Source: Zoroaster sp. YZ-2022
Taxonomy: Eukaryota > Echinodermata > Asteroidea > Forcipulatida > Zoroasteridae
Direction of reading: 5' to 3'
DNA length: 64,000 nucleotides
Assembly (NCBI GenBank): GCA_029582265.1
Contig: CM055831.1
Span: forward strand, 25,892,526 to 25,956,525
In this document: positions 23,852-35,401 of the stretch, in pieces
Numbering within the stretch: the stretch's first letter is position 1
How the letters are laid out: the number at the start of each line of letters is the position of its first letter
Made by a program: the position numbers and the translations under genes
The notes under the pieces: model-generated
Told to the model about the DNA's origin: nothing
The model's database searches: none
What the model saw: the letters and a program-made list of their open reading frames with translations, nothing else

Positions 23852-24157
23852 CCCTAACCTCCAGGGTATTTTGGCCAGAAATCCTGCCAGACGCAACAGA
23901 TTGCATCGCGATCAAAGCGACTTGGCTGCCAAGTGCAACAAGATCCATCTGTTAATGAATCTTGCTGTTTAACTGCCTCAGAGTCTGTGGTCACCAAAAC
24001 GCAGCAGAATACAACTCTGGCATTGTTTAATGGGACCAGCTCTCGCCAGAAACAGATTCCATGGCTGTATGCACTGGTGTTGACAGCTCAATCCATCAAA
24101 GTGCGCATCGTGACTTTTCCAGCTGATGCACTCTGCCGCGCTCTGGCAGGGTTAGGG
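23852..24157. mobile_element. 306-bp TTAA MITE, CCCTAACC ends
   Basis: Flanked by TTAA (23848-23851 and 24158-24161). The ends are CCCTAACCTCCAGGG and, inverted, GGCAGGGTTAGGG. Both paralogous blocks have the plain site TCTTAAAGATGC (27179-27182 and near 47293). The interior is CpG-containing and unlike the surrounding DNA. Its frame at 23933-24190 is not recognised. Confidence 0.85.
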
Positions 24158-24299
24158 TTAAAGATGCATCATATATTTTGTTACCAGTGATTCATGGCAA
24201 TTTGTTTTTATCTGAAAACAACTTTTTCCTTATAGAAAGGCATCGAAATATAAAAATTATAAATTAAATATAAAACAAACGTCAGAGCCATGTTTACAG

Positions 24300-24731
24300 T
24301 GATAAAGTTATGAAATGAATTGATGGCAGTTCAAAATAGTCAAATTATTTAAGAAAATCAAGATCATTTTGTGTACCATTACATAGTATCATTACATAGT
24401 ATCATGCATGTCACCAGGAATTTCATTATGAGTTGAACATTTGTAAATGTATTCAAATGTTCACGTTATCACACTAAATTGTTTTTGTTTGTTTTTTAGA
24501 AAAAGAAGTGGCATCTTTTGCTTCTTCATTCAAATATAGAATCCAAATTCTAGGGCGAGGTTTGTTCACATCCTTCAAACCTCCCTGGTGATGCACATGA
24601 GTATGATGATGAACTGTAGCAACTAAATAAATGACAGTATAATGAAGGTCATTACCCTCATTGAAGACTTCCTACAAGAGACTGGATCCACATGGAATCA
24701 TGCTCATATATAGATAATGTAACAGTGCTTA
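24300..24731. other. Duplicated block Q, left part, no gene
   Basis: Similar to 45940-46283 in copy C, up to the insertion point CAGTGCTTA. No exon recognised. Confidence 0.6.
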
Positions 24732-26163
24732 GGGGCCATTCAAATTTTCAATCGTTTAAAAATTTCGATTTTTTTTTTTTTCCAAAGTTTTTTGACCCAC
24801 CCACACCACCCCTAATTTCCTGATTATAAAAAATTAATTTGTTATGCAGCATTAAAATCAAACTACATGTTATTTGCATTGTACATGTATTTCTTGCATA
24901 TACTTGTACATGTATTTTTACATGTGTGCATAAATGTTTATGCACATGTGTGTCCAGTTCAATGACGGCGTGATGTTGTTGGTCGCTTCCCCCCTTTTGC
25001 TTTTGGTGTCCTCATGGAGTTTCTTGTTAAAGCTTCATCAGCTGATATGCAGTTGGGAAAGACAAGTTGCAGTCCCCTATCGCCACCACAAAGATGAATA
25101 TGGTTTTGTCGTTTTTCGCTGATGAGGAGGACATGGTGACATATGAGGTTGTGCCTGTTAAATGAGCTATCTGGAGAAAAAACATCAGGTTTGGGGCAGA
25201 CATCACACAGAATAGGATCACTGGATGAGAAAGACGGGCACTTTTGGTGCTGTTGTAGACAAACAGGTTGTTATCAGAGATGGTTTCCAGATATGTCTGG
25301 TAACTGCTCGCAGAAGCTTTACTGGAGGTGGGCGTTGGGAAACCATGTTGGTGCAGGTGCTCTGCCAGTGTTTTGCTGTGAGGGGGGCTGCTGATTACCA
25401 CAATGGTCAAGCAAGGTTTTTCTGTGCATTTCATGAAGAGTCAGAGCATGGGGTTTTCTGCAGATGCTTCTATGAGCTGTAGAGCATACCTTTTTGTATA
25501 GTTTGCATAGTCAGAGTGAAGTTTTGATTTGCTGTTACATTTAAAGTGAACTTGCTCAATGTCCTCTGATCCAGTCAGAGAACAGCGGAATGTTCTGGAG
25601 TCACATGGAACAGCTATGCTTCTAACAGGGAAGTCATCATACGCTTTACCATGCCAGTAGCTATTCAGTTTTTGCATGTACGCCAAATCATATACCTGCT
25701 TTTCCTTCTCTGTGATCTCTTCCTTTGGTAGTTTCTGAGATGCTGGCGTTTGTCTTCACTCTGGCATGGCGGCATGGCGACAAGCAGACACCTGCCAAGT
25801 CTCGAGACCTTTGGGCTCCACTGGTGCTCAATTGGATTTTAATGGGCCAGTCTCCAGGGCAGCATATAGTGCACAGCTGTTAACTAATCCAGATCCACAA
25901 GAAGTAAACACTCACGTCCCGCACATACACATTGTACTTCTGCAGGTCATATTGGTTATAGTCTGTATTGGGGACTGGTTAGAAAACAACTACATAGGAA
26001 CGCTATTGGGTAAACGCGTAGGGCAAGTCAAAAGATCTAGCTTTTTTTCCGTTTTTTTTTATAATGAAAAGTGAATTTCGATTTTCAATTATTTACCTTG
26101 ACCCACCCACCCACTATTTCGAAAAAAATCTAAATTTAAAACATCGAAAATTTTGAATGGCCC
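24732..26163. mobile_element. 1.4-kb TIR element with TTA duplication (Harbinger-like)
   Basis: Flanked by TTA (24729-24731 and 26164-26166). It starts GGGGCCATTCAAATTTTC and ends with the inverse GAAAATTTTGAATGGCCC. Copy C reads straight through (CAGTGCTTAGTATTTATATC near 46276-46295). A 3-bp TTA/TAA target and GG-C ends suit PIF/Harbinger, but no Harbinger protein is visible, so the assignment is tentative. It carries an unrecognised minus-strand frame (25027-25740). Confidence 0.8.
25027..25740 (-). pseudogene. Unrecognised coding-like frame in the TTA element, one in-frame stop
   Basis: A single minus frame is open from about 25740 to 25444, hits TGA at 25443-25441, and remains open in the same frame down to 25027. 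The upstream part has ordinary protein composition (QKLNSYWHGKAYDDFPVRSI, then CSLTGSEDIEQVHFKC), including several Cys and His. The part after the stop is Ser/Thr-rich. I cannot assign a family. It might be a captured host gene piece, a degraded transposon protein or a chance frame; the long shared frame with a single stop makes a once-coding sequence plausible. Confidence 0.35.
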
Positions 26164-26166
26164 TTA

Positions 26167-26775
26167 GTATTTATATCAACCAACTTCTACAAGGTATAAT
26201 TACATGACAAAATACCCAAAGCAGGGAGGAGGGGGCTTATCCCCAAGGCCCCCACACCCCTGGATCTGCCATTGAAGTTATTGGGGCTTGTGACAGGAAA
26301 ACCTCAAAACAGTTTGTTCATTGCAATATATACAATTAAGCTTATTACACAATTGATGAAGATTATCATTTGTAAAAGTGTTCAATATAATGTATAAAGC
26401 TAATTATGAATGCTTATTATTAAAAGTGTACAATAATCATATATGTTGAAAAGTAAATTTAAATCAAGACAAATGAAGTTCCTCTTTGTAATTTCACACA
26501 ATTATTATGTTGAATTAGTTGCTCATTTTATGATATTAAGAGTCATGGGTTTCCTGAAGGTAATTTCTGTCTGGAATAGGACAGAAATGATTGCGTAGAA
26601 ACCTACAATGCTTTGGTTAGAAACTGCGAATGAGATTTCACAACTTGTTTCCAAATGAAACATTGACTGGTCAATTGTTTATATGCAATTCTTGATTGTC
26701 ATTTAGTATTCAAGCACATGATGACATTTTACAAACAGTGTATCAAGAATGTACTATTCATTTTACTTCCTCCAG
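26167..26775. other. Duplicated block Q, right part, no gene
   Basis: Collinear with 46283-46894, including the run GGGAGGAGGGGGCTT and the polypyrimidine tract before the exon-like segment. Confidence 0.6.
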
Positions 26776-26888
26776 GTTGACAGCATGACAACCCTTCTAA
26801 TTGGACCTGATCAGAGGTCAACAAGAAACAGTCTCAGCAAGAAACATCCTCAACCAAGAGAGATCAGCTCAGGATGCTCCAACAAAAG
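26776..26888 (+). pseudogene. Exon-like segment, copy 2 (frameshifted)
   Basis: Same splice-like borders (CCTCCAG and AAAAGGTAAGAGG) as the copies at 23439 and 46895, but an extra G after CTAATTG and a missing CT before CCAACAAAAG (113 bp) break the frame. Confidence 0.45.
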
Positions 26889-27696
26889 GTAAGAGGAAGA
26901 AAACTAGACTTGTATAAGGGTGCAGCTCAGGTGTAGAATATAACCTTCCATTATGCAACTCTGTACAAGGGTGGATCCAGAGGGGGAAAAGAGAGGGTAT
27001 AGACCTTTCTTTTGCTATGTCAAAATTGTAGTTTTTGTCAACTGGTGATTGTCAAACAATGGGTGACCATCAGTGAAAACAAAGAAAGTATTGACAAGAT
27101 ATTGACATATGAATAATTAAAGAGTAACATTTACAAATCAACAGACAATGTCAAAAGCAAAAATCAGGGAACTCCCTCTTAAAGATGCACCACCATATTT
27201 GTAACTTTTCACCAGTGATTCCTGGTAACTTATTTTTAATATGAAAATAAATAAAATGTATTTTCTCATAGAAAGGCAACCAAATACTGAACAATTACAA
27301 ATGAAATATAACAAATCATCAGAGGCTTGTTTACAGTGAAATGAATTAATAGCTAGCCTGTCATTTATAAATTCATTTATTAGTTCATATGTGGATTTCT
27401 TTTATTAAAGACTCTGGAGAAGTGCTTAGCTAAATTGGTGAAGGGCAAACATCTAAATCAATTATTCATTTGAGTTGGTTCTTGAAGCAGTAAAGACTTT
27501 CATTGGCAATGAATTGTATATGCTCTGTATCTCTTGTCATGTCAAACAATAATAAATGATACAAGATTAATTCTATAGAGTGACATCGATACTCAAGATT
27601 CTACATTACATGTTTGGGTAACATATCTTGAAGAGGACATTTCACCATTATGATGATGACAAGCGAGATTGCCAGTCAGCAGCATGTTGGATTACA
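26889..27696. other. 3' flank of TRIM copy B
   Basis: Conserved with 47010-47813. It would contain the 3' UTR of the minus-strand TRIM gene. No other gene seen. The uninterrupted TTAA site that matches the 23852 MITE is at 27179-27182. Confidence 0.5.
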
Positions 27697-28317
27697 TCAC
27701 ATTATGTGATAAATCTTCACTGAGTAGTAGTCTGCTGCTACCAGCTGATGCCCATCTGCAGTGAATGTGATTCCCATGGGCCAGTGCAGACCCTGAGCTA
27801 TACATGTGATGAATCTACCTTCATCATCATAATGGTGAATATGACCAGTGTTAAACTCCATTGTACACTGTAATGTATATGCCTGATCTGTCACAGCATA
27901 CACCATTGCAGTATTGAACTTCCTGACCATTGATTGTTGGTTTGATTGTGAGTAATGAAGTGCCATTGCTGTCAACAATGTCTACTTGATTTTGGTCATG
28001 ACCACTGACTACAACTCTATTATTATTATCAATGGCCAGGAAGTAAGGTGGTGTCTTGACTGGCATAGTGTGGATGAGCGAGCCATCAGTGGGGCTGTGC
28101 TCGCTCACCACCATCCTCTTCACATCACCTATTATGATGTTACCCTTATTATTTACTGCTACACTCCGGAGGGACACTGCTGTCTTCCCTACCTCACTAT
28201 GAGGCACTGTGTGGAAGTCAAAGGCAAGTGTGCCATCATTGTTGTACATCTTGATGACATTGTTGGTGGTGTCCACAACCACTAAGTGATTGTGTATAGC
28301 TGCAATGCCACATGGAT
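27697..28317 (-). pseudogene. TRIM copy B, exon 2 (NHL region), one-base frameshift
   Basis: The acceptor is TTTTTCCAG at 28326-28318. Joined to the single base left by exon 1 (31646) it reads YPCGIAAIHNHLVVVD, then NNVIKMYNNDGTLAFDF, KTAVSLRSVAVNNKGN, GSLIHTMPVKTPPYFLAIDN and so on: the repeated hydrophobic and N/D-rich pattern of NHL beta-propeller blades. Near 27855 an extra base (GGAGTTTAACAC against GGGTGTAACAC in copy C) shifts the frame and creates TAA. The other frame then continues NTGHIHHYDDEGRF...QLVAADYYSVKIYHIM to TGA at 27697. Without the extra base the exon would add about 206 residues. The frameshift would remove roughly the last 55 residues of the propeller, unless it is a sequencing error. 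Confidence 0.8.
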
Positions 28318-28901
28318 CTGGAAAAATAATAATAATAGAGATAACACAGCACAGTGATATAACAATTATGTGTGTTATGTTTTATGAGCTGAACATTAAA
28401 TGAAGATATTTCTACATATTTTGACATGAAGGCCTATACATGTAAAAATGGATTCACAACAGCCAATGTTCACTTTGAACCTTTGAACTGTCATGATTTA
28501 TTATTCACTATTTATTACAATCAATGTCATGTTTCAGAAAATAAAATAGGCTAAATTTAAATTGATGACAGCCAGTGAGTACATGTATAGCACATAATTT
28601 CAATGTATGAAGGTTTTAATAGCATAACATGTAGTTATGAGCCACTTTCTTTTACTAGGAAAATTCAGTTAAGTGGAACGTTTGTACATTAAATTATTAT
28701 TCAAACATTTTGTTTAATGTTTATTGAGGTATTACTAGGAGAGCAATTAGACAGTGAATAAAGAGATATTCTAATGCACTCATAGTTATAGAGGTCATCG
28801 GAAACTGAATCAAATTGATAATTTCACATTAACTCATGGTTAATTACTTTAGAGGTTTGCTGAAATACATGTAGAAACTCCTAATATAATTGTTTCATAG
28901 C
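28318..28901 (-). other. TRIM copy B intron, right end
   Basis: Starts at the acceptor and is collinear with 48436-48774 plus 53800-54047 in copy C. No exon inside. Confidence 0.6.
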
Positions 28902-29421
28902 TAGGGCTGTGCCGGGTATCCAGGTATCCAGATACCTGACCAAAACTGTCATTACCCGGTTCCATTTTTCGGTTCCAATTACCCGTAAACGACTTGACTA
29001 AACATTTGAGCATTGAAACAGAAATCTGTGACTCTTGAACAATGTAATATTTACACTTTTACAGACAATTATCTTTAAATTCAAGAGATTAAGCTCGCCT
29101 AAAGCCTTTTGTAGTATTTTACCAACATTTGCCATATATTTTTCTCCAACTGTTTGTGATACATTGTATCCAATCATTAAGACTGCAAAGGCCTGATCAG
29201 TGGCTGCTTCAAACAACTTATCACACCAGCAGCATATGAGGGAATATTTGCCTAATTGTTTGCAGTAATTGGATTAGTGGGCAATTACGCTGATCATGAT
29301 CGGGTAATTTATAGCTTGTTGCGAGAATACAGGACGGCATGTTTTCAACAAAAATGAAAATGGTATAAAGTTTCCTGATTTGGGGTATCGGTTCCAAATA
29401 TATCTGAAACGCACACCCCTA
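28902..29421. mobile_element. hAT-type MITE, TAGGGCTGTGC ends, 520 bp
   Basis: An exact 8-bp duplication TTCATAGC flanks it (28894-28901 and 29422-29429). The ends are TAGGGCTGTGC and the inverse GCACACCCCTA. It is the best-preserved member of the family at 19771 and 54050. Its left end plus the adjoining host bases make up the unit of the satellite at 62792-64000. Confidence 0.9.
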
Positions 29422-29461
29422 TTCATAGCTGTCTTGTAGTATGGCCTGTAAGCTTGTCAGT

Positions 29462-29800
29462 AATTACAAAAGTCAAAACACACGCAGACAGTGGGCACAA
29501 GTTCAGGTTCAGATTCGGATTCGTGTTCGGGTTCGGGTAATGTAACGGCGCAGACTACAACCATGGCATGGCAGAAAAGATTGGGAAAAATGCTGAAACG
29601 ACCTTTCCCCCTCTCGCACAGAAACAATGCCGTCCAGGGATTTCTAAGGACAACCAGGACACGTTCAGAATTTTCCACGCCGCCGGGGGTAACATCCGGA
29701 GCCAAGGAACCCTGAGACACCAGCAAACACTTATGACAAACACAAGAGAGGTGGCCTGAGAGTTATGCTCTTATAATGTAAGATTTTTTTAGTACGGCCA
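29462..29800. repeat. GC-richer duplicated block (copy B)
   Basis: Second copy of 535-870, with the degenerate GGTTCAGATTCGG hexamer run at its left. Short ORFs on both strands are not frame-conserved with the first copy. Confidence 0.4.
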
Positions 29801-30151
29801 AAAGCATGTCTTAAAAAATCATAATCCACAGCCAATATGACATACGGAATATCCTTATTTAGAAGTCATCTCAAAATCAGGAATATCTGATGTCAATCTT
29901 TGTTTACATCGTGGCAATGCGGCATATGTGTGGTGTAAGTGAGGAAAACAAACTTATCAAGATTATGTGTATGTGTACATTGTATACCTACAATTAATGC
30001 TGAGTTTACTGATACAGATGAACATCTGTCATGATTTTCCATCAATATAGGGACAAATTTGACCATTCAATGGATAATTTGACCATTCAATGGATAATTT
30101 GACATGATAAATTACCAGAGAAGTAATTTTCAAAGTTATATTTGGAAGCTG

Positions 30152-30494
30152 TTGTTTGCTTTTATTCAGAGTAACTTTAAACTGGTCAGACGCCATGATC
30201 ATTTGGTCTGTCAATTCATAGGGTATGTCAATGAGTTGTTTGCTTTTATTCAGAGTAACTTTAAACTGGTCAGATGCCATGATCATTTGGTCTGTCAATT
30301 CATAAAGTATGTCAATGAGTTGTTTGCTTTTATTCAGAGTAACTTTAAACTGGTCAGATGCCATGATCATTTTGTCTGTCAATTCATAGGGTATGTCAAT
30401 GAGTTGTTTGCTTTTATTCAGAGTAACTTTAAACTGGTCAGATGCCATGATCATTTGGTCTGTCAATTCATAGGGTATGTCAATGAGTTGTTTA
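30152..30494. repeat. 84-bp minisatellite, about 4 units (copy B)
   Basis: Units TAACTTTAAACTGGTCAGA start at 30172, 30256, 30340 and 30424. Frames stay open on both strands (minus 30029-30607, plus 30104-30595) because the period is a multiple of three and the unit lacks stops in those frames. Confidence 0.85.
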
Positions 30495-30960
30495 CATGCA
30501 TGTTCATCAACATCATTCAGTGTCATATCGACACAACAATGAATGAATTCAGTAAGTGGAGTGTGGCAGTTATTTATTGGCAATCTTTTGAATAATGTGT
30601 GCTGCAAATGAGTTTGACCAGTTGTTTTAAATTACAAAGCGCATAAAAGATCTCGTCAAGCTTCTATGGCCGGCTGGAAATCTGTGGAACTTCACTTCGG
30701 ACGAACAGACACACTGTGGTGATAATTCTGGTCTATGTCTGTCTGCCAGACAATTAAATTTAACTCTTAAGCAGAATTTCCCTCTTAAGCAGAATTTCCC
30801 ACTTAAGCAGAATTTCCTAAATTAAAGATGAATTTGAAGGAGTACATTTATCGATCAATGTTGCTAACAGACGACTGACTATTTGAAAACACAACAACCC
30901 TTTATGCTGCTACCCATGCCATGTTTATTGAACCTCCACTGATGTGTTGCATTTACATAC

Positions 30961-31177
30961 TTAAAGGGGCAGTATCATCATGATCAACAGGGCATGGAAT
31001 CAGAATGCTAGTTTTAGATTAACTCAGTGACTACCATAATACCCCACATAATAAGGTCATATTACCATTGCTGCTGCATAAATGAATCAGTAATTTTCAG
31101 TCACTGTGTTCATCTTATAAAACCAGTATACCGATTCCATGCCCATATGAAAGTCTGCTCTAATACTGTCCCTTTAA
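30961..31177 (+). mobile_element. TTAA MITE, GGGGCAGTAT family (full copy)
   Basis: Runs from TTAAAGGGGCAGTATCATC to the inverse AATACTGTCCCTTTAA, with TTAA duplicated at 30961-30964 and 31174-31177. Copy A has the empty TTAA at 2521-2524; copy C has the element. No coding capacity. Confidence 0.9.
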
Positions 31178-31262
31178 TAACCCTAACTCCCTAGACAACA
31201 AAGCCAGTTGGAGGATTTTGAAGGATTTTTATTGTTTTAATACAATGCCTAGGGAGTTAGGG
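31178..31262. mobile_element. 85-bp MITE, CCCTAACTCCCTAG ends, abutting the previous one
   Basis: Inverted ends CCCTAACTCCCTAG and CTAGGGAGTTAGGG, followed by TTAA at 31263-31266. The left border shares the TTAA of the neighbouring MITE. It is absent from copies A and C. Its ends resemble those of the 306-bp element at 23852. Confidence 0.75.
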
Positions 31263-31645
31263 TTAAACAGCAGTGTGTTCTTTAAAAAGTTTAAAAACTA
31301 AAAACCTTTTTTTGAGAGTCAAATGATATTTTAGTTGGTATTATGGATGTCTAATAATTGTCATAACAATCAATAAAGAGTGGTTTAGAATATCTCGTTA
31401 AGTTCACTTGCAATCCTACAAGGGTATTGTCTCTGTTTGGGGCTGTTGTTTCTTTTTTCACTGTTGTTCACTCGGTTTTTTTATTTTTTTATTTTTTAAA
31501 AATTGATTTGTAGCTTTGTGAATTTGTAAAATAAAAAAAAGTGACTTGAAATGAAATGTACTGCACCACAGTCTTGTTTTTACACAGCATGCACTGTACT
31601 ACACTACATGCTATTGAATGCATAATGTGTACATAAGAAACTTAC

Positions 31646-32951
31646 ATCCTTGTATTGGAATGGTTCTTTTCTGATGTCCCTTGGTGCTGCAGATTACCAC
31701 TCTCTTGTTATGGTAGTCTGTCACTGCAATCTCATCACCAGGTTGACAAGCAGCAATACCCCAAGCCACATTGAATTCTCCTGAACCACCTCCCTTTTTG
31801 CCAAATTCTTCACACAGCTCCCACTTGGGTTCCTGCAGCTCCACCTTGCCAAGATTGATATCACCAACCCTCTGACTCTCCTTGAATCTCAGATGACAAA
31901 GCTTGTGATCAATCTTGGGAATACTTTGACTGCTGAGAAATTTCAAGTCCTTGCTGATAGTGGGATAGAGTGCAAGGAAGTCAGGATCTGATGAATTGTT
32001 GGTGACATCTTTGGCGGTCTCCAGTGAATGCTGTATTTGTTGTGAGATTACACTCACTGTTTGCTCATATTCATCCAATTTGTTGTTATGATCTTTGTGG
32101 AGGTTTTTGATTTCATCAATGATGCGACTCTCTTGAGCTGTTACCTCAGCCCTGATCTCATCAGCTCTGTTCTTCACCTCTGCCATGGTTCTTTCAACTG
32201 TGATGTCCAGTTTGTCTTTCATTGTTGAGGCAGTTGCTAGAGATTGTTCAAGTTTCTTGAGAACTCCTTCAAGGGGAGTAAAGAATTGAGCCAATGACTG
32301 TTTATATGTGGATGAGGCTTGGTTGCAATCAATGTACTCATGTTGTGGTTTACAGTGGTCTAGGACAGTGCAAATTTGGCAAATCAACTTGTCACATGTT
32401 ACACAGTAGAACCATGCTAGTTCACCCTCATGGGTTTGGCATTCTGGACGACGTTTTTGTTTTGTCTCCTTTATTGCTACCTTCCCCTGAATAAAGTCTT
32501 CCAAAGTAGCAATGGTATGGTTTGAACATGCAGCGATTTTGGGGTGTTTTTTACAGCAATTTGCACAGAGGTTCTGTGCACAGTCAAGACAGCGATGGAT
32601 AGCCTCATTCTCTTCATCACATATCTCACACATTAGCTGCATATTACCAGACCTGACCAACTTCTGTTGCAATGTGATCTCCTCAACAAGACCAATTAGA
32701 TAGAAGTTGGTCTTGAGGCCTGGAACACCCATCGTAGGAAGTTGTGTCTCCCGTCGACACAAAGGACAAGGAATCATGACAGCATCCTTGTATTTGGTAG
32801 TGTGGTATTCATCTAAACAGTTTTCACAGAAGCTGTGGACACAGTCCAGTATTTTGGGTTGTCTGTACACCTCTTTGCAAATACTGCACTCAAGATGATC
32901 CTTGCTGATTTTCTCTAGAGCTGAACCCAATGTTGGTTTAGAAGTAGCCAT
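31646..32951 (-). CDS. TRIM family RING/B-box/coiled-coil/NHL protein, exon 1 (copy B)
   Basis: The ATG at 32951 opens a frame of 435 codons plus one base, ended by the donor GTAAGT (31645-31640). Nearly all residues are shared with copy A. The RING Cys/His set at 22-65, both B-boxes (about 108-145 and 171-204), the coiled coil (about 215-330) and the beginning of the NHL propeller (GDEIAVTDYHNKRVVI) are intact. Position 38, between RING residues C37 and H39, is Val here (Asp in copy A), a neutral-looking change. Splicing to the acceptor at 28317 would give a RING-BBox-BBox-coiled-coil-NHL protein of about 640 residues, expected to act as a cytoplasmic ubiquitin ligase, with the propeller binding protein or RNA. 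The downstream exon has a frameshift, so whether a full product is made is uncertain. The gap between the exons is about 3.3 kb. Confidence 0.87.
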
Positions 32952-33335
32952 TTCTATCTGTTAATAAATGATATAAGAAAAGAAGATTGAGAACAAACTC
33001 AACATAAGCCACATACACATATCCTGACTTCCCTGACATGTCTAACAATCAATAATTCTCTCAATATGTATCAAATCTTCTCATCCCTTACGATCAAAGG
33101 TATTTTCATAAGGTGCATCCCTACTTCTCCAGTGGTATTTTTGTCTTGCAGGCATACGCTGTAAGCCCTCTTCATCCATCTATCCATTACTGCATAATGT
33201 TCTCTTTTTTTGTCTTCAGAGGTGGTAAACAATTGACACCTTCAAAATCACTGGGTGAGGGTTCAGATAGACATGACCAATTTGCTGACTGAAAATTGAT
33301 ATGGGGGGGGGGGGTGTCAAACACTTCCTTTGACT
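32952..33335. other. 5' flank of TRIM copy B
   Basis: Conserved with 4270-4606, including a G-run near 33304-33314. The presumed promoter lies here or to the right; no motif is certain. Confidence 0.45.
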
Positions 33336-33416
33336 ACAGTCCTGCATCACTGTATGTATGAGCCAAGTTGTAATTGGGGTCTACCTCTCTCTGGATTCTA
33401 GACACTCTTTAGTACT
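33336..33416. repeat. Single 82-bp satellite unit (founder state)
   Basis: One unit ACAGTCCTGCATCACTGTAT...TAGTACTT, matching the array at 4607-8310 and flanked by the same left and right sequences. It shows the locus before expansion, or after complete contraction. Confidence 0.9.
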
Positions 33417-34219
33417 TCATAGGTTAAATGTTGGTATCAAGTATCAAATCCATAAGGATTTTAACATCATAAAATTCAATCCAGAAACTGGTCAGAAAGT
33501 CAGCAGAGTTTAAAGTTATATTGGGAAACATTTTAAACAACTGAAAAAAATATTCTTCCATACATTTTCAAAAACATTTATTTATGAGTTTTCTGATATT
33601 CTATATTTTTTAAACATAGGTTTGCTGCCCTATTGAAAAGATGTTGGTAAAAATGTTGATTCCTTAGCAATTAAGGTGTAGAAATATTGCTTATCAAGCT
33701 CTCTGTAAGAGGAAGAAAATGTGCAGTGAGCCAAGTTAGACTATGCATCACATTACCCAATGTCAACAATACGGGTGTACATTATTGAATAATCTCTAGC
33801 AACTGCCTCAAAGGCAAAACAACAAAGACAATGTTTGTCTCTATTATTTACAAATTTTTTTATTATAAAGGCCATCAAAAAAAGTGTGAGGGGGCAATTG
33901 ATATACTGTCACACCCCTCCCCCTCCCCCACTCTAGAAGGTGGGATGAATGTATGACCCTCAATCCTAAAAGGATCGACGCCCATGGGCGGGGGAATGGG
34001 GATGGTCAACTCTGGTTCCATGTCCCAACAATTAAGTCTGTCTATCCAAGATTGTACATCTACTGTGTAAGTGGACTCAAGATGCTCTACGGTGGTGCAT
34101 TCTGAATGCATTATGAAGATTTTGGGGGTTTGCAAATCAACTGTAGCCCTCTCCTCAGGAGTCAGGGTAGTCCTACATATTTGGTTAAATTTTTGTATGG
34201 GGCATCTAAAATGTGGGGG
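33417..34219. other. Segmental duplication arm, no gene
   Basis: Collinear with 8311-9210 of copy A; one CCCATGGGC unit near 33979. No exon. Confidence 0.5.
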
Positions 34220-34603
34220 TAAGCTTGGGTGATAACACGATAATATCGAATATCGCGATACCTTTTTTATTCGATTATGATATCGAGAATCTTTTTAAGT
34301 TATCGAGATATCAGCAAATCGACATAGTGAGTCAAGTCAGAAATTCCATGGAAACAAAATTAGAACAGTCTTTTTCAGCTTTTGGAAGTGAGAAACAAAA
34401 GTGAACTACTTCAGAAGTACATACACGCTCTGCAAATGAATTTGCGATTTATTGTGACGCTTGTAGAGGGGTACATACCTGTGGTTATCGGCTCTAATGC
34501 AATCATGCATGAATGAAAAAATAATCGCGATTTTATCAAAAATCGCGATATATGTTTGCCGGTATATTGTTGATGAAAAAAATCTATATCGCCCCCAAGC
34601 TTA
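34220..34603. mobile_element. hAT-type MITE, TAAGCTTGGG ends, 384 bp
   Basis: Starts TAAGCTTGGGTGATA and ends with the inverse CCCCCAAGCTTA. The flanks TGTGGGGG and AGTGGGGG (34212-34219 and 34604-34611) are an 8-bp duplication with one change. Copy A reads through (AAAAAGTAGGGGACATTTG near 9204-9222). The interior contains ATATCGCGATA-like palindromic words. Confidence 0.85.
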
Positions 34604-34792
34604 AGTGGGGGACATTTGACATACTGTCCCACCGTCCACCACTCCCCCTTCCCCCTTTAAAAAGTGGAGATTGGCATGTCCCCCCTGTCTCCCACCAATC
34701 AACACCCATGCCTTAGTTACAACATTGATTATGTTGTCAAAACTACTTCTATGGGTATGTGTCCCCATGTATTGAATCAAGATATTATATAT

Positions 34793-35401
34793 CATATGAA
34801 TTTCTTAGCGCAACCTAAGCAGCGACCATCCACTAGACTCGGAAATCCACGGGAAAACTTCTCAAAACACGCTATTTTTTTGCTTTTTGAGAGCGTAACT
34901 TTTGAACCGCGGGTGATATCAATTTAGTTCTTTCGGCAAACTGAAAGTACATTATTCCTCTTTTTAATGATGATTTAAAATAATTGTTTAACTACTTTAA
35001 AAACCCGTCAATTTTCAACCAAAGATTGTGGGTTTCGCCATTTTTACAGTGCGAATACGATTTTCGGACAGAATTCTTGTAACAATGCGGCACAGTTGTA
35101 CTTACAACTTTGGACGCCCTCTACCGATTGTTTTCGTTCTTGCTGATAAACAAACTGTACACGTTTGTTCAAAGCTGTTGTTAAAATGAAGCTGATTGGC
35201 CAATATTAAGGGCCGTCCTTTTAAGCCCAAATTTGTTGTGCCAATCACAATTGTTGTCTGAAACTGCATTGGAACATGTGTGACCACCGGGTCGTTATCT
35301 ACATGCTTCAACTGCGTTAGATAACTGCGTGCACAGAACCCTATGGGCAGATGCACAGCATTGTTTCAGAGTGTCAAAACTGGCCTCTAGGAATTCATAT
35401 G
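34793..35401. mobile_element. 609-bp element with CATATGAATT inverted ends
   Basis: CATATGAATTTCTTAG at the left pairs with CTCTAGGAATTCATATG at the right. The paralog at 38035-38060 and copy A near 9376-9390 lack it, so it is an insertion. The interior (34810-35380) is richer in CpG and carries a minus frame (35102-35356) that I do not recognise. The target duplication is probably only TA or TAT. Confidence 0.65.

Larger units (their letters stand above)
23233..24300 (+). repeat. Duplicated block P' (extra copy of 26577-27310 and 46700-47410)
   Basis: It begins around AGAAATGATTGCATAGAAACC and is closely similar to 26583-27310 and 46695-47410. This makes it a third, local copy of the block that precedes the NHL exon in copies B and C. 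It contains an exon-like segment and a MITE, listed separately. Confidence 0.8.
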
